From: Alopecurus myosuroides
Lineage: Eukaryota > Streptophyta > Magnoliopsida > Poales > Poaceae
Direction: 5' to 3'
Assembly: GCA_028641055.1 (NCBI GenBank)
Contig: CM054059.1
Span: 105,722,263 to 105,786,262, forward strand
DNA length: 64,000 bases
Translations under genes and position numbers: made by a program
Part shown: one piece after another, positions 32,230 through 43,622 of the stretch
How positions within the stretch are numbered: the stretch's first letter is position 1
How the letters are laid out: each line of letters begins with the position of its first letter
The notes under the pieces: generated by a model
What the model was told of the DNA's origin: nothing
Database searches by the model: none
Seen by the model: only the letters and a program-made list of their open reading frames with translations

Positions 32230-33089
32230 GTACCGTTTCGGGTTTTTTAGTTTTCTCTCTGATTGAACGTCTCGCCTCCCGAGTCGATGACTTGTGCACG
32301 CCTGGCACCGATTTCCGCTCGCCGTCGGCCCGATGACATCTCCTACTTCTTCGTCGGAGGCAACAACTTCCATGGAGTCCGCTGCGTGGGCGCTGCACCT
32401 TCTGCCTTGCACCTTCATCCCCCGCGACGCTCACGATTGGGAGTCCATGGTCCATTGGTCCGCAGCGGAACTCGGAAGCAGTTGGACCCGCCGGCTCGAG
32501 GCAACCTACCGCATGTACATACGGAGTTACACTACGGACGCGGCAAGGGACCATGTTGCTGGAGCGCGAGCAGAGCACGTAATTCTGAGGGAAGCTTAGA
32601 TGTGGGAATCCACTGCGCTGGCCACCACGAAGCTTCTATTAGTGGTGGGCCTTAGGCCACCAGGCACCCGCGGGCCGCAGTAGAGTTTGAAGACGGCTCT
32701 CTGCGCGGTAGTAGGCGGGAGGCAGCGCTGAGGGATTCCATGTAGAAAAATGGAGGCAGAGCAAGGGAAGCCACAGTGCCAGGCTGGGAGGCCGCGGTGG
32801 CGCATGATTTGCGACGACGTCGGATCAGAGGATCTGTGCCCTTTCTCTTTCTCTTTTATGCGTTGCAAGGAAGAAGGCAACCTCAGCTCCGTAAAAAAAA
32901 AAAAAGAAGGCAATTGCCTTATCCTTCAGGTGGGCCCAGGAGACTTGTACGTCAGTACTAGCAGAACCCAATTTTCTTTTCCTTTCCCCCACATACATCA
33001 ATGACACGTGGGACCTACTTCTTTTGTTTTTTTGCCGTCGGTTCTTGTGCGTTTTCACGTTTGAGCTTTCCCATTTTATTTGGGATGAA
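32230..33089. other. Helitron interior, no gene recognised
   Basis: GC-rich patches with overlapping open frames on both strands (plus 32263-32655 and 32294-32599, minus 32204-32578 and 32596-32913). None shows recognisable motifs. Captured host fragments are possible, as Helitrons often carry them, but I cannot name any. Confidence 0.45.
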
Positions 33090-33094
33090 CCACA

Positions 33095-33706
33095 TGATAC
33101 GGATCAACGTGATCCGAGAGGGTTTTGGCCCAATCTTTCACGGCGAACCAAGAACAGCAACGTTGGACGGATAAATAATCAATCCCACGCACGCAATTGT
33201 AGACAGATCAACAAGATCAGCAAGCAAAACCAGTATAAACTCGCAAACGGCGACCCATCACGGGAGGAGCCTCTCGATAATTTTAATCTCCAATTCTTGT
33301 CTACCCTAAAACCCTAGGCGCCACTCCTTTATATAGGAGGCCACAAAGGGCTCGGTTGGACAGGCCCAAACCGAACACACAGCTGACTCGAACCTAACAC
33401 ACGCGATACAAACCGGCCTATTAGAAGGCTCGGCCAAATAATAAGGCACGCAGTCCTCTAATAACACGTGTACATACTTAGACGAATGTCATCTAATCGT
33501 TGGTCATCCTGTATGAAACACGCTGCACTATCCAACACTAACAATGTTTGGCCTCACGCCGTGGACCAAACTGCAACATCAACGGTGGTGTTCTGAAGTT
33601 GGGTTTCACCTCAACTAGCGGAGGGATTGCAAATATGAAAGCTCCAACTGTCAACATAGATGGCGGTGGTGGCGCAATGATAGGAGTAGGTATCCTCCCC
33701 GCATCA
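33095..33706 (-). repeat. 3' LTR of the gag-protease element, contains the ORF's 3' end
   Basis: 612 bp, plus-strand TGATACGGATCAACGTGATC to CTCCCCGCATCA. The stop codon of the gag-protease ORF lies inside it at 33538-33540, so about 56 C-terminal codons are LTR-encoded. Confidence 0.92.
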
Positions 33707-35544
33707 TCTCCCCCAACTTGAAGAGAAACCGTCCTCGGTTTCAGCTTGACACTTGGAACCTTCTTCTTCATAGCGACGACGTCCACCTTGATATCCTTGT
33801 CAACCATTGGCTGCAGAACATGACGCTTCCCTTTATGCCACAAGGAATACACATTGGAACGCCCCTCATGCGTGGAACGCCGATCAAACTGCCACGGTCG
33901 GCCTAGTAGCACGTGACATGCATCCATAGGCAACACATCACAGACCACCGTGTCCTCATACGTACCTACAGAAAATTTCAGGCGCGCCTTATGTGTGACC
34001 TTCAGTTTGCCTGAATTATACAACCACTCAATGCAATGTGGCTGCGGGTGCTTCCATGTAGGCAATGAAAGAGAATCCACCAAGCTCTTGCTAATAATAT
34101 TGGTGTAACTGCCACTATCAATAATCAGCTTGCAAGCGGAATCCTTGACTGTGCATTGGGTCTGAAAAATATCCCAGCGCTGCCCTTGTCCTTCTATGCG
34201 ATCTTCCGGTACACGTTGCACCATCAGATTGTTATACTTTGCAGCAAGTTCATACCCATCCACATTCACTTTGTCAGTTGCCTCAACCTCATCACTAGAC
34301 GACCCTGCTGATTGTTCCTCGTCACTTGCAGAAACATAGCCATCTTGTGTGAGCATCACCCTTTTTGCATTAGGGCAATCACGCCTCATGTGTCCTCGAC
34401 CGCCACAAGTAAAACACTCAATGTGTGCGGTGGACTGCGTACTAGCTGCAGCTTTGGACACTCCAGATTTTGGCGCCTCAAGAGAAATATTATTGGAGCG
34501 TGTAGAAGGTGCCGGCTTAGCGCTAGAACCAGCAGCCTCGTTATTGGAACGACGCCATGTATGTGTAGGGGCTGTAGCTTGACGTCGTTTGAGTTGTTGC
34601 TCCGCACGCTCAGCTTGGTGCACAAGATCCTGAAGATTATAATAGACGACCACCTCCACACGATCTTGCACCTCAATATTAAGACCATTAAAGAACCGAG
34701 ACATTGTGGCCTCCGGGTCTTCCGTTGTTCCTGTACGTATCATCAACAACTCCATCTCCTTATAATACTCATCCACAGATTTAATACCTTGAGTAAGCTG
34801 CTGCAATTTATTGTACATCTCGCGCTTATAATGCTCAGGAACGAAACGACGCCGCATGAGTTCTTTCATACCTCTCCATGATGTCGGACGGTTGGGCATA
34901 CGCAAAATTTGGCTCCACCAAATCAGTACATAACCGGAGAACTCAATAGCTGCAAGTTGAAGTTTCTTCTCCTCGGTGTAATGGTGAGATGCAAAAATAT
35001 GATTCACGCGCATCTCCCACTCCAAATAATCCTCGGGACTACCCGCTCCGGAAAAATGCGGTATGGAAATTTTAACACGTCCAATACCATCATCCAAAGG
35101 AACACGTGCAGCTTGACCAACACGAACAGCGGCAGCAGGACGAGTGTCAAAGGTGCGTTGTTGGGGAGCATATTCGGCATCGTCCTCCAAATCAGCATCA
35201 CCACCTCCATACGCTCGTGCCATGGGACGGCGAAAACGACCGTCGGTATGTCCGTCTCGTTGTGGTAGCGCATCTTGCAAGGTAGCAGCGGGAGGGGGCT
35301 CCACTCGCGCACGCGGATTAAGAGTATCCGCCAATGCATCAAGACGAGTATTGAGTGACTCAAATTTGCTATTTAATCTCTCCTCCAAAGCATCCGTGCA
35401 ATCTTTGATATACACGCAAGTTTTGTCAAATCCATCGCGGACATTGGGAGCAAGATCATCCGCATACACAGGAAGAGCAATCTCCTTCCGCTTAGGTTCA
35501 GCGGCGACAACAGCAGAATTTTCAGCAATCACGGAATTCACCAT
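33538..35544 (-). CDS. Gag-protease protein of the non-autonomous LTR element
   Basis: An uninterrupted 668-residue frame. Residues about 20-75 hold a predicted helical/coiled segment. Residues about 150-330 carry the Retrotrans_gag domain (IPHFSGAGSPEDYLEWEMRV, MKELMRRRFVPEHYKREMYN). A CCHC zinc knuckle, CFTCGGRGHMRRDC, lies at about 377-392. A retropepsin-like domain follows with IIDSGSYTNIIS at about 472-483 and CHVLLGRPWQFDRR. The C-terminal tail, rich in Pro and hydrophobic residues, is encoded by the LTR. It could assemble particles and mature them, while polymerase and integrase must come in trans. The intact frame and apparently identical LTRs suggest a recently mobile family. Start chosen as the first ATG in frame, about 770 bp from the LTR. 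Confidence 0.88.
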   Translation of the reverse strand: MVNSVIAENSAVVAAEPKRKEIALPVYADDLAPNVRDGFDKTCVYIKDCTDALEERLNSKFESLNTRLDALADTLNPRARVEPPPAATLQDALPQRDGHTDGRFRRPMARAYGGGDADLEDDAEYAPQQRTFDTRPAAAVRVGQAARVPLDDGIGRVKISIPHFSGAGSPEDYLEWEMRVNHIFASHHYTEEKKLQLAAIEFSGYVLIWWSQILRMPNRPTSWRGMKELMRRRFVPEHYKREMYNKLQQLTQGIKSVDEYYKEMELLMIRTGTTEDPEATMSRFFNGLNIEVQDRVEVVVYYNLQDLVHQAERAEQQLKRRQATAPTHTWRRSNNEAAGSSAKPAPSTRSNNISLEAPKSGVSKAAASTQSTAHIECFTCGGRGHMRRDCPNAKRVMLTQDGYVSASDEEQSAGSSSDEVEATDKVNVDGYELAAKYNNLMVQRVPEDRIEGQGQRWDIFQTQCTVKDSACKLIIDSGSYTNIISKSLVDSLSLPTWKHPQPHCIEWLYNSGKLKVTHKARLKFSVGTYEDTVVCDVLPMDACHVLLGRPWQFDRRSTHEGRSNVYSLWHKGKRHVLQPMVDKDIKVDVVAMKKKVPSVKLKPRTVSLQVGGDDAGRIPTPIIAPPPPSMLTVGAFIFAIPPLVEVKPNFRTPPLMLQFGPRREAKHC

Positions 35545-36318
35545 GTCAGCAAAACTTTGCGACAGAAGAAGAAATAAGCAGTAGCAGACTAGCAGTATCC
35601 TCGTGTTGGTGGACAGACGTACTCTGTGATCGAGCGCACGGCTTATTCTGCCGGTCGCGCGATGATAATCAACTCCAGAAAATAGTAGGCTGCTCCCGAT
35701 AGCTGAATCGCAGGTCCCAGCAGGTCACAACAACACAAGGCAGCCAACAACTTAAAAGCTCTGAAAATCTCGGACCGAAATCCTCGTAGGGACAAACGAA
35801 AGCTATGTAGCACACGAGTCCAAGCTAGCTGGTCACGATTTGGTATAGTACTCCAAGCTTCACGTGTCCGATACAAATTGAAGTAAGACTCCTTGCTCAA
35901 GTAGTACTCCAAGATGGCCAACTAGTACTCCAATCTGCGAGACACAAGGCCACGTGCTCCAAATTGAGCTAGCTCAAATACACCAATTTGTTCTGTCCAA
36001 GACAGAATTGATCACCACATGATTAGCTCTCCTTTCCGTTTCTTGTACGTGAGCAGCTAGGAAAATAAAATCCGATCCAGATCCTAACTGGTCCCTTCCA
36101 CGGCACACACCACGAGATTTCCACAATCGCTGTTTAGCGATGGAAACTCAAAGAACACGACGGCGGCGGCGACGGAAAACAGCACCAACCAGCAGAAAGG
36201 AACCTCCTCAACAGAACAAAGATCGGTCTGTCGACGAAACGTCTCCGGCAGCAACTTTCAGCAGATAAATCTCAGCACTAAAAACGCCGTGAGAAACCCG
36301 ACGAATCTGATACCAAGA
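35545..36318 (-). other. 5' leader and primer binding site of the gag-protease element
   Basis: About 770 bp of untranslated leader on the minus strand. The tRNA-Met-type primer binding site (TTGGTATCAGATTCG) is at about 36302-36316, immediately inside the LTR. The leader could carry the packaging signal. No other reading frame of note. Confidence 0.6.
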
Positions 36319-36930
36319 TGATACGGATCAACGTGATCCGAGAGGGTTTTGGCCCAATCTTTCACGGCGAACCAAGAACAGCAACGTTGGACGGATAAAT
36401 AATCAATCCCACGCACGCAATTGTAGACAGATCAACAAGATCAGCAAGCAAAACCAGTATAAACTCGCAAACGGCGACCCATCACGGGAGGAGCCTCTCG
36501 ATAATTTTAATCTCCAATTCTTGTCTACCCTAAAACCCTAGGCGCCACTCCTTTATATAGGAGGCCACAAAGGGCTCGGTTGGACAGGCCCAAACCGAAC
36601 ACACAGCTGACTCGAACCTAACACACGCGATACAAACCGGCCTATTAGAAGGCTCGGCCAAATAATAAGGCACGCAGTCCTCTAATAACACGTGTACATA
36701 CTTAGACGAATGTCATCTAATCGTTGGTCATCCTGTATGAAACACGCTGCACTATCCAACACTAACAATGTTTGGCCTCACGCCGTGGACCAAACTGCAA
36801 CATCAACGGTGGTGTTCTGAAGTTGGGTTTCACCTCAACTAGCGGAGGGATTGCAAATATGAAAGCTCCAACTGTCAACATAGATGGCGGTGGTGGCGCA
36901 ATGATAGGAGTAGGTATCCTCCCCGCATCA
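36319..36930 (-). repeat. 5' LTR of the gag-protease element
   Basis: 612 bp, apparently identical to 33095-33706. Minus-strand TATATAAAGG near 36551-36560 is a candidate TATA box for the element's transcript. Confidence 0.92.
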
Positions 36931-37026
36931 CCACAACACCAAATACGCATTCACGTTTGTACTTCCTCACTATTACAAAATTATTTCAAATCAATAGAAA
37001 ACCCATAAAATTGGATTTTTCTACAA

Positions 37027-37776
37027 TTTTCATCGAGAATTCCGATAGGCACCCACGTGGTTGAGAAGACATGTGGGAGGTGCCGCCATGCAGGATCCAG
37101 GGCAGGGCCGGGCCGGCAAAATACGAGGCCCTGTGCGAAACTTTAAAATTGGGTCCTCTTTTATCTTTGTCAGAATCCAATATCCTGTCCCTATAGAAGT
37201 GTCAATGGGAGTGGGGAATTGTCAATCGGCCGGTCGCAAGCGCGGAAAATGTCATAAAGGCACAAAATAAGAACAAGAACTCGCTTCTCGTCGGTTTGTA
37301 ATGTTGCTAGCCAGGTCGATCAACAAGGGTCGCTAAAATATCCATACTGTTTGGAAAAAATATTGATAAAATTTAGTTTAAACATATAATAGTATAGCTC
37401 AAATAGATAAGGTATATATGCTTGTTTTTATGGGGGCACTGTGTGAAAATATTGGTACAATTTGAAAAAAATCTGGATAAATTTAGTTTAAACGTTGAAT
37501 ACTTGCTCAAATAGATAATATATATGTAGGAAACTGGTATCAGTGTTTAAAGCTGACATTGAGAGATACCTTGAGCTGACATTGAGAAATACCTTGGTAA
37601 ACTGGCTGAAAGGAATAGTTTTGTTTTCACAATCTATTCATCACCTTCAGTTGTGTCAATAAAAAAACTATGAACAAACCGTTTTTGCCCAGGCCTATAT
37701 GCCTGTTTCATGCGTGGTTGTGACCCCAAAAATTAGAAAGAAAATACAATGTGTAGATTCGAACCCATGACTTGCA
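37027..37776 (+). repeat. Direct repeat copy 1 (partner at 63251-64000)
   Basis: From TTTTCATCGAGAATTCCGAT the sequence is repeated at 63251 with a constant offset of 26,224 bp and only rare differences (for example a G/T at 37624) to the window end. The shared block includes about 70 bp outside the hAT element as well as the hAT itself, so the unit that was duplicated is larger than the hAT. Confidence 0.9.
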
Positions 37777-37945
37777 TCACGTAATTAAGATTTCATGACC
37801 ATCCCACTGCGGTTTCTGTGATTTTGTATAATAAGTTGTTATTTTTTTGAGCTATGAACGAGAACGTAAAATTAAAAATTTGGGCCCCCAAAATTTTTGG
37901 GCTCTGTGCGGCCGCACGGGTCGCACTCCTGTGGGCCCGGGCCTG
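37103..37945 (+). mobile_element. Non-autonomous hAT element
   Basis: 843 bp. Terminal inverted repeats CAGGGCCGGGCC (left) and CAGGCCCGGGCCC (right, reverse complement), with subterminal GGCCCTGTGCG and the complement of GCACAGAGCCC. Flanked by a perfect 8-bp duplication ATCCAGGG (37095-37102 and 37946-37953), the hAT hallmark. The interior is AT-rich with no transposase, so it must have been moved by an autonomous hAT. Confidence 0.8.
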
Positions 37946-37995
37946 ATCCAGGGGAGGATGGCAATTAGCGGTGGGAAGAAGAACTTGCACTACTA

Positions 37996-38085
37996 CCTCC
38001 GATCCCAAATAAGTGTCACCGGCCACGTTTGGATTTGTACATGCTTAATTCATCTTGTACGACACTTAAAGTGGATCGGAGGGAG
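37996..38085. mobile_element. Stowaway MITE
   Basis: About 90 bp with inverted ends CCTCCGATCCCAAATAAGTG and the complement of ACACTTAAAGTGGATCGGAG, flanked by TA (37994-37995, 38086-38087). These are Tc1/Mariner Stowaway features. Non-coding. Confidence 0.8.
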
Positions 38086-38814
38086 TACTAGATATGCAGG
38101 GGGGAGTCAGGAGATTTGACGATGATAGGTGGGGGTTCTGATGGATGGGTCGAACTTTTTTAAAGATGGATGTGGTTCGTTCAACAACCGTGCGTATGAG
38201 ATAGGAACTCCGAGTGAGTGAGTTTAAATAATGACTTAACTGACTTCCGTCGTAGGATTGTTTTATTTCATTATAACGCACGAGCATATTTGCTAATAAA
38301 AATTGAATTTTCTAAGAAAAAAACTCCACACGTTAATTTACTCAAGTTCCGATTGTCGATAGTCTTTAAATTCAAACCATTTTAAAAGGTATCTTTAAAA
38401 CACCTAATTCATGTGATCATTTTCCATGGCCACTTAAACACCAACACGCTCAATTCTCGATCTTGAACTTTTGGGGGGTGAGTGGTATCTATAATGCCCC
38501 TTCATGACCATAATTTTTATCTCTCCCGGTGCAACGCACGGGCATGTTTACTAGTATACTATAACATCCCAAACGGACGCAGCCACATGATGCTAGGAGG
38601 AGCCGAACACGGCGATGACGGCGCTGCGCGGCCAGACGAGAAGGCCTGATACGACACGGCGTCATGGCCAGACTGGGCGGGGAAGGAGTGAAGGACGTGT
38701 TCACTACGACCTGCGAGCTCGGCGATGCCTCACAACCATGCGTTGGGGCCGAAAATCTTTGCTGCTGCGACATATAGAGCTGCTCCTATGGCGGAGAAGA
38801 ACGAACGCAACATG
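38086..38814. other. Region with the Helitron 3' end, no gene recognised
   Basis: AT-rich DNA leading to the Helitron 3' terminus at 38526-38554, then GC-rich host-like sequence to the Copia insertion. A degenerate second Helitron-like end (ATAACGCACGAGCATATTTG) lies near 38273-38292. No reading frame of note. Confidence 0.5.
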
Positions 38815-38953
38815 TGTTATTTAGCCAACCTAACTTTTCTGTATTGCAAAAGGGACTAATGTACAAGAGTTACATGGGCCAACTTGGGCCAGGCTAGTCA
38901 CTAGTCACACATGGGCTAACTATAAACTAACAGTATATACACATATTCTAACA
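38815..38953 (-). repeat. 3' LTR of the Copia element
   Basis: 139 bp, TGTTATTTAGCC to ATATTCTAACA on the plus strand, apparently identical to 43623-43761. Confidence 0.93.
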
Positions 38954-38966
38954 CCCCCCTTCAAAC

Positions 38967-41900
38967 TCAAGGTGGATCTGAGACATTGAGTTTGAGAACA
39001 TGAAGCTTATGTTGTTCTCTTGTTTGAGCTTTTGTGAAGAAATCTGCAAGTTGAAGCTCTGACGGAACATATTCGAGATGAATGGTTGATTGCTGACAAT
39101 GAGAGCGTGTGAAGAAGGCATCCACACCAATATGCTTAGTTAGCTCATGCTTGACTGGATCATTTGCAATCTGGATAGCGGCTGTGCTGTCACAAAGAAT
39201 GGTTGTGGGTGTATCACATGAAACACCCAAATCAGCCAATAACCAACGAAGCCACACAATCTCTGATGTAGTTGTAGACAATGCTCGAAGTTCAGCCTCA
39301 GCACTAGAGCGAGACACTGCAGACTGTTTCTTCGACTTCCATGCAATAAGAGAGGTGCCAAGAAAAAGACAATAGCCGGTGACAGAGCGACGATCATCAG
39401 GATCACTCGCCCAAGTGGAGTCAGAGTAAGCACGAAGCTGGAGCTGGTTTGTACGAGCATAAAACAATCGGCGAGAAGATGTCCCCCTCAAATATCGAAG
39501 AACTCGAAGTAAGTGACTATAATGAACTGATGTAGGAGCACTAACAAACTGACTCAGGATGTGGACTGCGTGAGCAATGTCTGGTCTTGTCACAGTGAGG
39601 TACACAAGGCTGCCTACAAGGTGACGATAGCGAGAGGGGTCTTCAAGAGGAATGCCATCAGTAGAACGCAACCGTAGCTGGAGTTCCATGGGTGTCATAG
39701 AAATATGAGTATCAGTAAGACCTGAGCGTGCAATCAAATCCTGAGTATAGCGGGACTGAGAAATATAGTAGCCATCATCACTTCGATCAACCTCAATTCC
39801 CAAAAAGTAACTAAGAGACCCCAGATCTGACATCTTGAATTGCTCACTCAGCTTCCTTTTAACAAAAGCTATATACTTTTGATCATCTCCTGTTATCAAC
39901 ATGTCATCCACATAGAGTAGAAGCAGAGTACGACCACTGTCAGATGTATGAATGAAAAGTGCAGGGTCATGCTCGCTGGGAGAGAAACCAGCGGCTCGAA
40001 CCACAGAACTGAAACGCTCGAACCAAGCACGAGGGGCTTGCTTAAGCCCATAAAGTGCCTTTCGCAAGCGACAAACATGACCGGATGGCACCTCAACACC
40101 TGGAGGTGGCTGCATATAAACTTCCTCATGTAGATCACCATGAAGGAAAGCATTCTTCACATCCATTTGTGAAATTTTCCATGATCGAGCAGCAGCTACA
40201 GCAATCAGGGTACGAACAGAGGTCATGTGAGCAACTGGAGCAAAAGTCTCATCATAATCTCTCCCATGAGCCTGCTGAAAACCTCTTGCAACAAGTCGGG
40301 CCTTATAACGCTCCACAGAACCATCTGATCTAGTTTTGACTTTATACACCCATTTGCAAGTGATGGGAACTGATCGAGGAGGTAATGGTACCATATCCCA
40401 TGTACATGTACCCTCTAAGGCCGCAAGCTCCTCGCACATAGCCAACTGCCACTCGGGCATCATGACCGCCTCCTCATAAGTACTAGGCTCACAAGCTACC
40501 CCAACAAAGAAATCCTTTCTATATTTGTTTGGAAGCTCAAGAGAGGAGCGATCGCGAAGGGTATACCTGTTTGTTTGGGAGGATTCATCAGTGCAAGGTT
40601 CAGTGGTACTAGCCAGAGGAGTAGAAGACAAAGGAATAGACGACTGAGCCTTAGATGAAACTATAGGACGTCGACTATAATAAAATTGAAAGGGATCCAA
40701 ATATTGAGGAGCTGGTTGACTTGGCGAAGGACGGGAGTCCGGAATAGGTGAAGAAGGCATGTCTGGTGGTGATTGATCTGACACTTACTCGTCCAAAGAG
40801 AAGATTGGTGGAAGTGAAAGAAAAGATGTGGACTCTAACGACGTGGAGGATGATGATTGAGTAGATGTGGAAAAGAAAAAAGGTTGATCCTCATTAAAAA
40901 TGACATCACGAGAAAAGCGAATGCGGCGAGCGGAAGGGTCATAGCAACGATACCCCTTATGTTCAAGACTATATCCAAGAAAAACACATTGGACAGATTG
41001 AGCAGTCAACTTGGTACGCTCGCGAGGTGCTAACAGAACATAGCATGTACAACCAAAAACACGAAGATGGTCATAAGTGGGAGGAGAACCAAACAACACC
41101 TCACCAGGACATTTTCCCTGGAGGCGAGAGGAAGGCTGAATGTTTATGAGATACACGGATGTAGATATAGCTTCACCCCAGAAATGAGTAGGGACAAAGG
41201 AGGAAATCAAAAGTGTCCGGGCTGTCTCAATAATATGTCGATGCTTACGCTCAGAAACACCATTCTGAGCATGAGCACCCGGACAAGAAAGTTGGGGAAG
41301 TGTACCCTCAGAAGAAAGAAACTCACGAAAAACTGTTGAAAGATACTCCCCTCCCGAGTCAGAACGAAAAACACGAATAGCACATGAAAACTGAGTATGG
41401 ACCATGCGTGCAAAGGCCTGATATATAGAAAGCAACTGGGAACGATGTTTCATAAAGTAAACCCAAGTATAACGAGAGTGATCATCAACAAATATGACAT
41501 AATACTTGTGACCACCCTTTGAGACAAACGGAGAGGGACCCCATACATCAGAATGCACTAAATCGAAAGGGCGACTAGAACAAGTAGTACTAGAAGGATA
41601 TGGGAGTTGTATCTGTTTCCCCAGCTTACAACCCTTACAATGGAAACCAGCATCTAGAGGTACACGACCCAAAACACCCTGCTGAACAAGACTAGATAAA
41701 CGAGAACCACATAGGTGGCCTAAACGATGATGCCATTGGGCAAATGAAAGCGATGAAGAGGATCTTGGTGTTGACGAAGTAGAGGGAAACACGGACGACG
41801 CGGAAGCTGAAGGAAGATGTAAGGTGTCAAGAACATAGAGGGATGTGGATCCCCTACGGCGACGGCCAGTACCAATGATCCTCTTGCTCTGAAGATCCTG

Positions 41901-43121
41901 CACATAACAAGAGGTTTTATCAAAACCAACAAAGTAGTCCATATCAGTAATTTGACCAACGGACATGAGACTCATGGAGAGTTGTGGGACAAAAGAGATG
42001 TTAGGAACAGAAAACTTTGAGGTGCAAAGAGAACCCTCATGAGTGACAGAACAAGGTGTACCATCGGCGGTATGAACAGAAGCACCATCCTTCACTGGCT
42101 GACATGATACAAGCTGGGAACGATCAGAGGTGACGTGAAAAGAGGCTCCTGAATCAAGCACCCAAGGCTGAGCGACGCGAGAAGCAGACTGAGAGGCAGC
42201 AGACACAGAGGCACTCATTGCTGGTTGTTGTGGTTCACTGATCACAACCCCAGAAGTCCTCCTAGTAGATGGATGATACTGTTGTTGAACCGGAAACTTC
42301 CTCTGATACTCAGCCAACAACTCTGGATGAAGGTCAAAACAACTATCAACTGTGTGGCCAGACTTCTTGCAGTGAGTACAGTAATAACGTGAAGAACCAC
42401 CTCTCGAAGAGCCACCTCTTGAAGAACCACCTCTAAAAGGACCCCGCGGAATAGCAAGAACATTGGTGTGGGTCATTGGAGCAGTGGATGGTGCAAGAGA
42501 GCGAAGACGTGTCTCCTCGGCAATCAGACTAGCAAGTGCCTCGTCCAAAGAAGGAGGAGCAGGACGGCCAAGAAGTTGAGTGCGGTTATTCTCAAATTCC
42601 TGTCTGAGCCTCATCACAAACTGAAACATGAAGGATTGAGCTTCATAATTTTCTTTAGCCACACAAGACTCACAACCAGAACGACTCTTTGGAGTCATAG
42701 ACATAAGCTGACTACTCATGCGAGTGAAGGCCCCATAATATTCCTCTATAGACATATCATGTTGTTGAAGATTTTGCAAGTTTTGCAATAAAGAATAACG
42801 AAGTGCCCCACTCGGTTGAAGATACCGCTGCTCTAGATACTTCCATATTTCTTTTGCAGTTGAATGATTCTCAAGACTCATCCGCACTGAAGGAGCAACA
42901 TTAAGAATTAAGGCACCCATGACCTTAGCATCTGTTTTCCTCCAAGCCTTCCTAGTGGCCTCATCCTCCTTTACATCCGGAGGATCATCAGTCAAATGGT
43001 CATCAAAACCAGCAGCTCTCACAATGGTTCTAACAGAGAATGCCCACTCTCTATAATTTGAGCCATCAAGCTTGATGTCACTAGAGAAAAGGGAGCCATC
43101 CTTGGCCATTGGGAAAGGCAA
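38967..43121 (-). pseudogene. Copia gag-pol polyprotein, one in-frame stop
   Basis: A single minus-strand frame of about 1,384 codons from the ATG at 43121 to the stop at 38967, broken only by TAA at 40785-40787. Order: gag ([40 protein letters not shown]), zinc knuckle [14 protein letters not shown], protease [15 protein letters not shown], pre-integrase [12 protein letters not shown], integrase ([35 protein letters not shown]), then the stop, then reverse transcriptase (VKNAFLHGDLHEEVYMQPPP, YVDD at about 39907-39918) and RNase H ([38 protein letters not shown]). All catalytic motifs are visible. The stop lies in the variable linker between integrase and reverse transcriptase, so gag, protease and integrase could still be made. 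Confidence 0.92.
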
Positions 43122-43622
43122 TTACTTCCAGCAGCCACAAAACAGTTGCACGTACTAGAAAATCGAGTAGAGAAAATATGAGCAGACGTCCCCTCACACA
43201 ACTCCTCAGCAAAACAGAGTATGAGCTGCAACTGGTTGAGATTGGGCCTCGGCCTCAAGCTTGACTGAAAAAGGCAAGGAAAAGGCAGAAGCAGAACAAG
43301 AAGAGGCACATCAGGGCTGCTTACAGGAGCTGAGGGAGGACACTCAAATCCTCAAATCCATCGAGTTGCAAAGCAGCTGGGGCCTGGAAATGGAACACAG
43401 CAACTACAGAGCTGCACGATGTAGATGGGCGGCCAGCCGGAGCGGCCGGAGGCGGCGACAGCAGCAAATCCAGCCTGGACTTGGCGACTGGCGCGGCGGA
43501 GACGACACAAATCCGACCTGGACTCGTGTGGAGACGATGGGAGTGGCTGCCGGCAACTTGCCGGAGATTTGCCGATGGCGGCGGCTGGAGCTAGGTCACG
43601 ACCAGACCTTGCTCTGATACCA
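43122..43622 (-). other. 5' leader of the Copia element
   Basis: About 500 bp between the primer binding site and the gag ATG on the minus strand. GC-rich in its LTR-proximal half. Plus-strand frames here (43261-43617) are shadows. Confidence 0.6.

Larger units (their letters stand above)
33095..36930 (-). mobile_element. Non-autonomous LTR retrotransposon with gag and protease only
   Basis: 3,836 bp with 612-bp LTRs (33095-33706 and 36319-36930), a perfect 5-bp target-site duplication CCACA (33090-33094 and 36931-36935), and a minus-strand primer binding site TTGGTATCAGATT next to the right LTR. The only coding region is a gag-protease ORF; there is no reverse transcriptase, RNase H or integrase. 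This matches the class called TR-GAG or gag-only non-autonomous LTR elements, which rely on a relative for pol. The two LTRs look identical by eye, so insertion is very recent. Confidence 0.92.
32122..38554 (+). mobile_element. Probable Helitron carrying nested elements
   Basis: The left end reads A|TCTTTACCTAATAATAAAG, like grass Helitron 5' ends (TC start, preceded by A). The right end has a hairpin CCCGGTGC-AAC-GCACGGG at 38526-38543, then CTAG at 38551-38554 followed by T: a canonical Helitron 3' end between A and T. No target duplication is expected. Nested inside are the LTR element 33095-36930, the hAT element 37103-37945 and a Stowaway MITE. I see no Rep/helicase coding sequence. Pairing these two ends into one element is inference; they could belong to different Helitrons. 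Confidence 0.45.

Noticed and set aside
37040..37270. Small frames repeated at 37061-37270 and 63285-63494 as a conserved gene
   Set aside because: They repeat only because the hAT-containing block is duplicated. The frame crosses the hAT terminus and is not protein-like.
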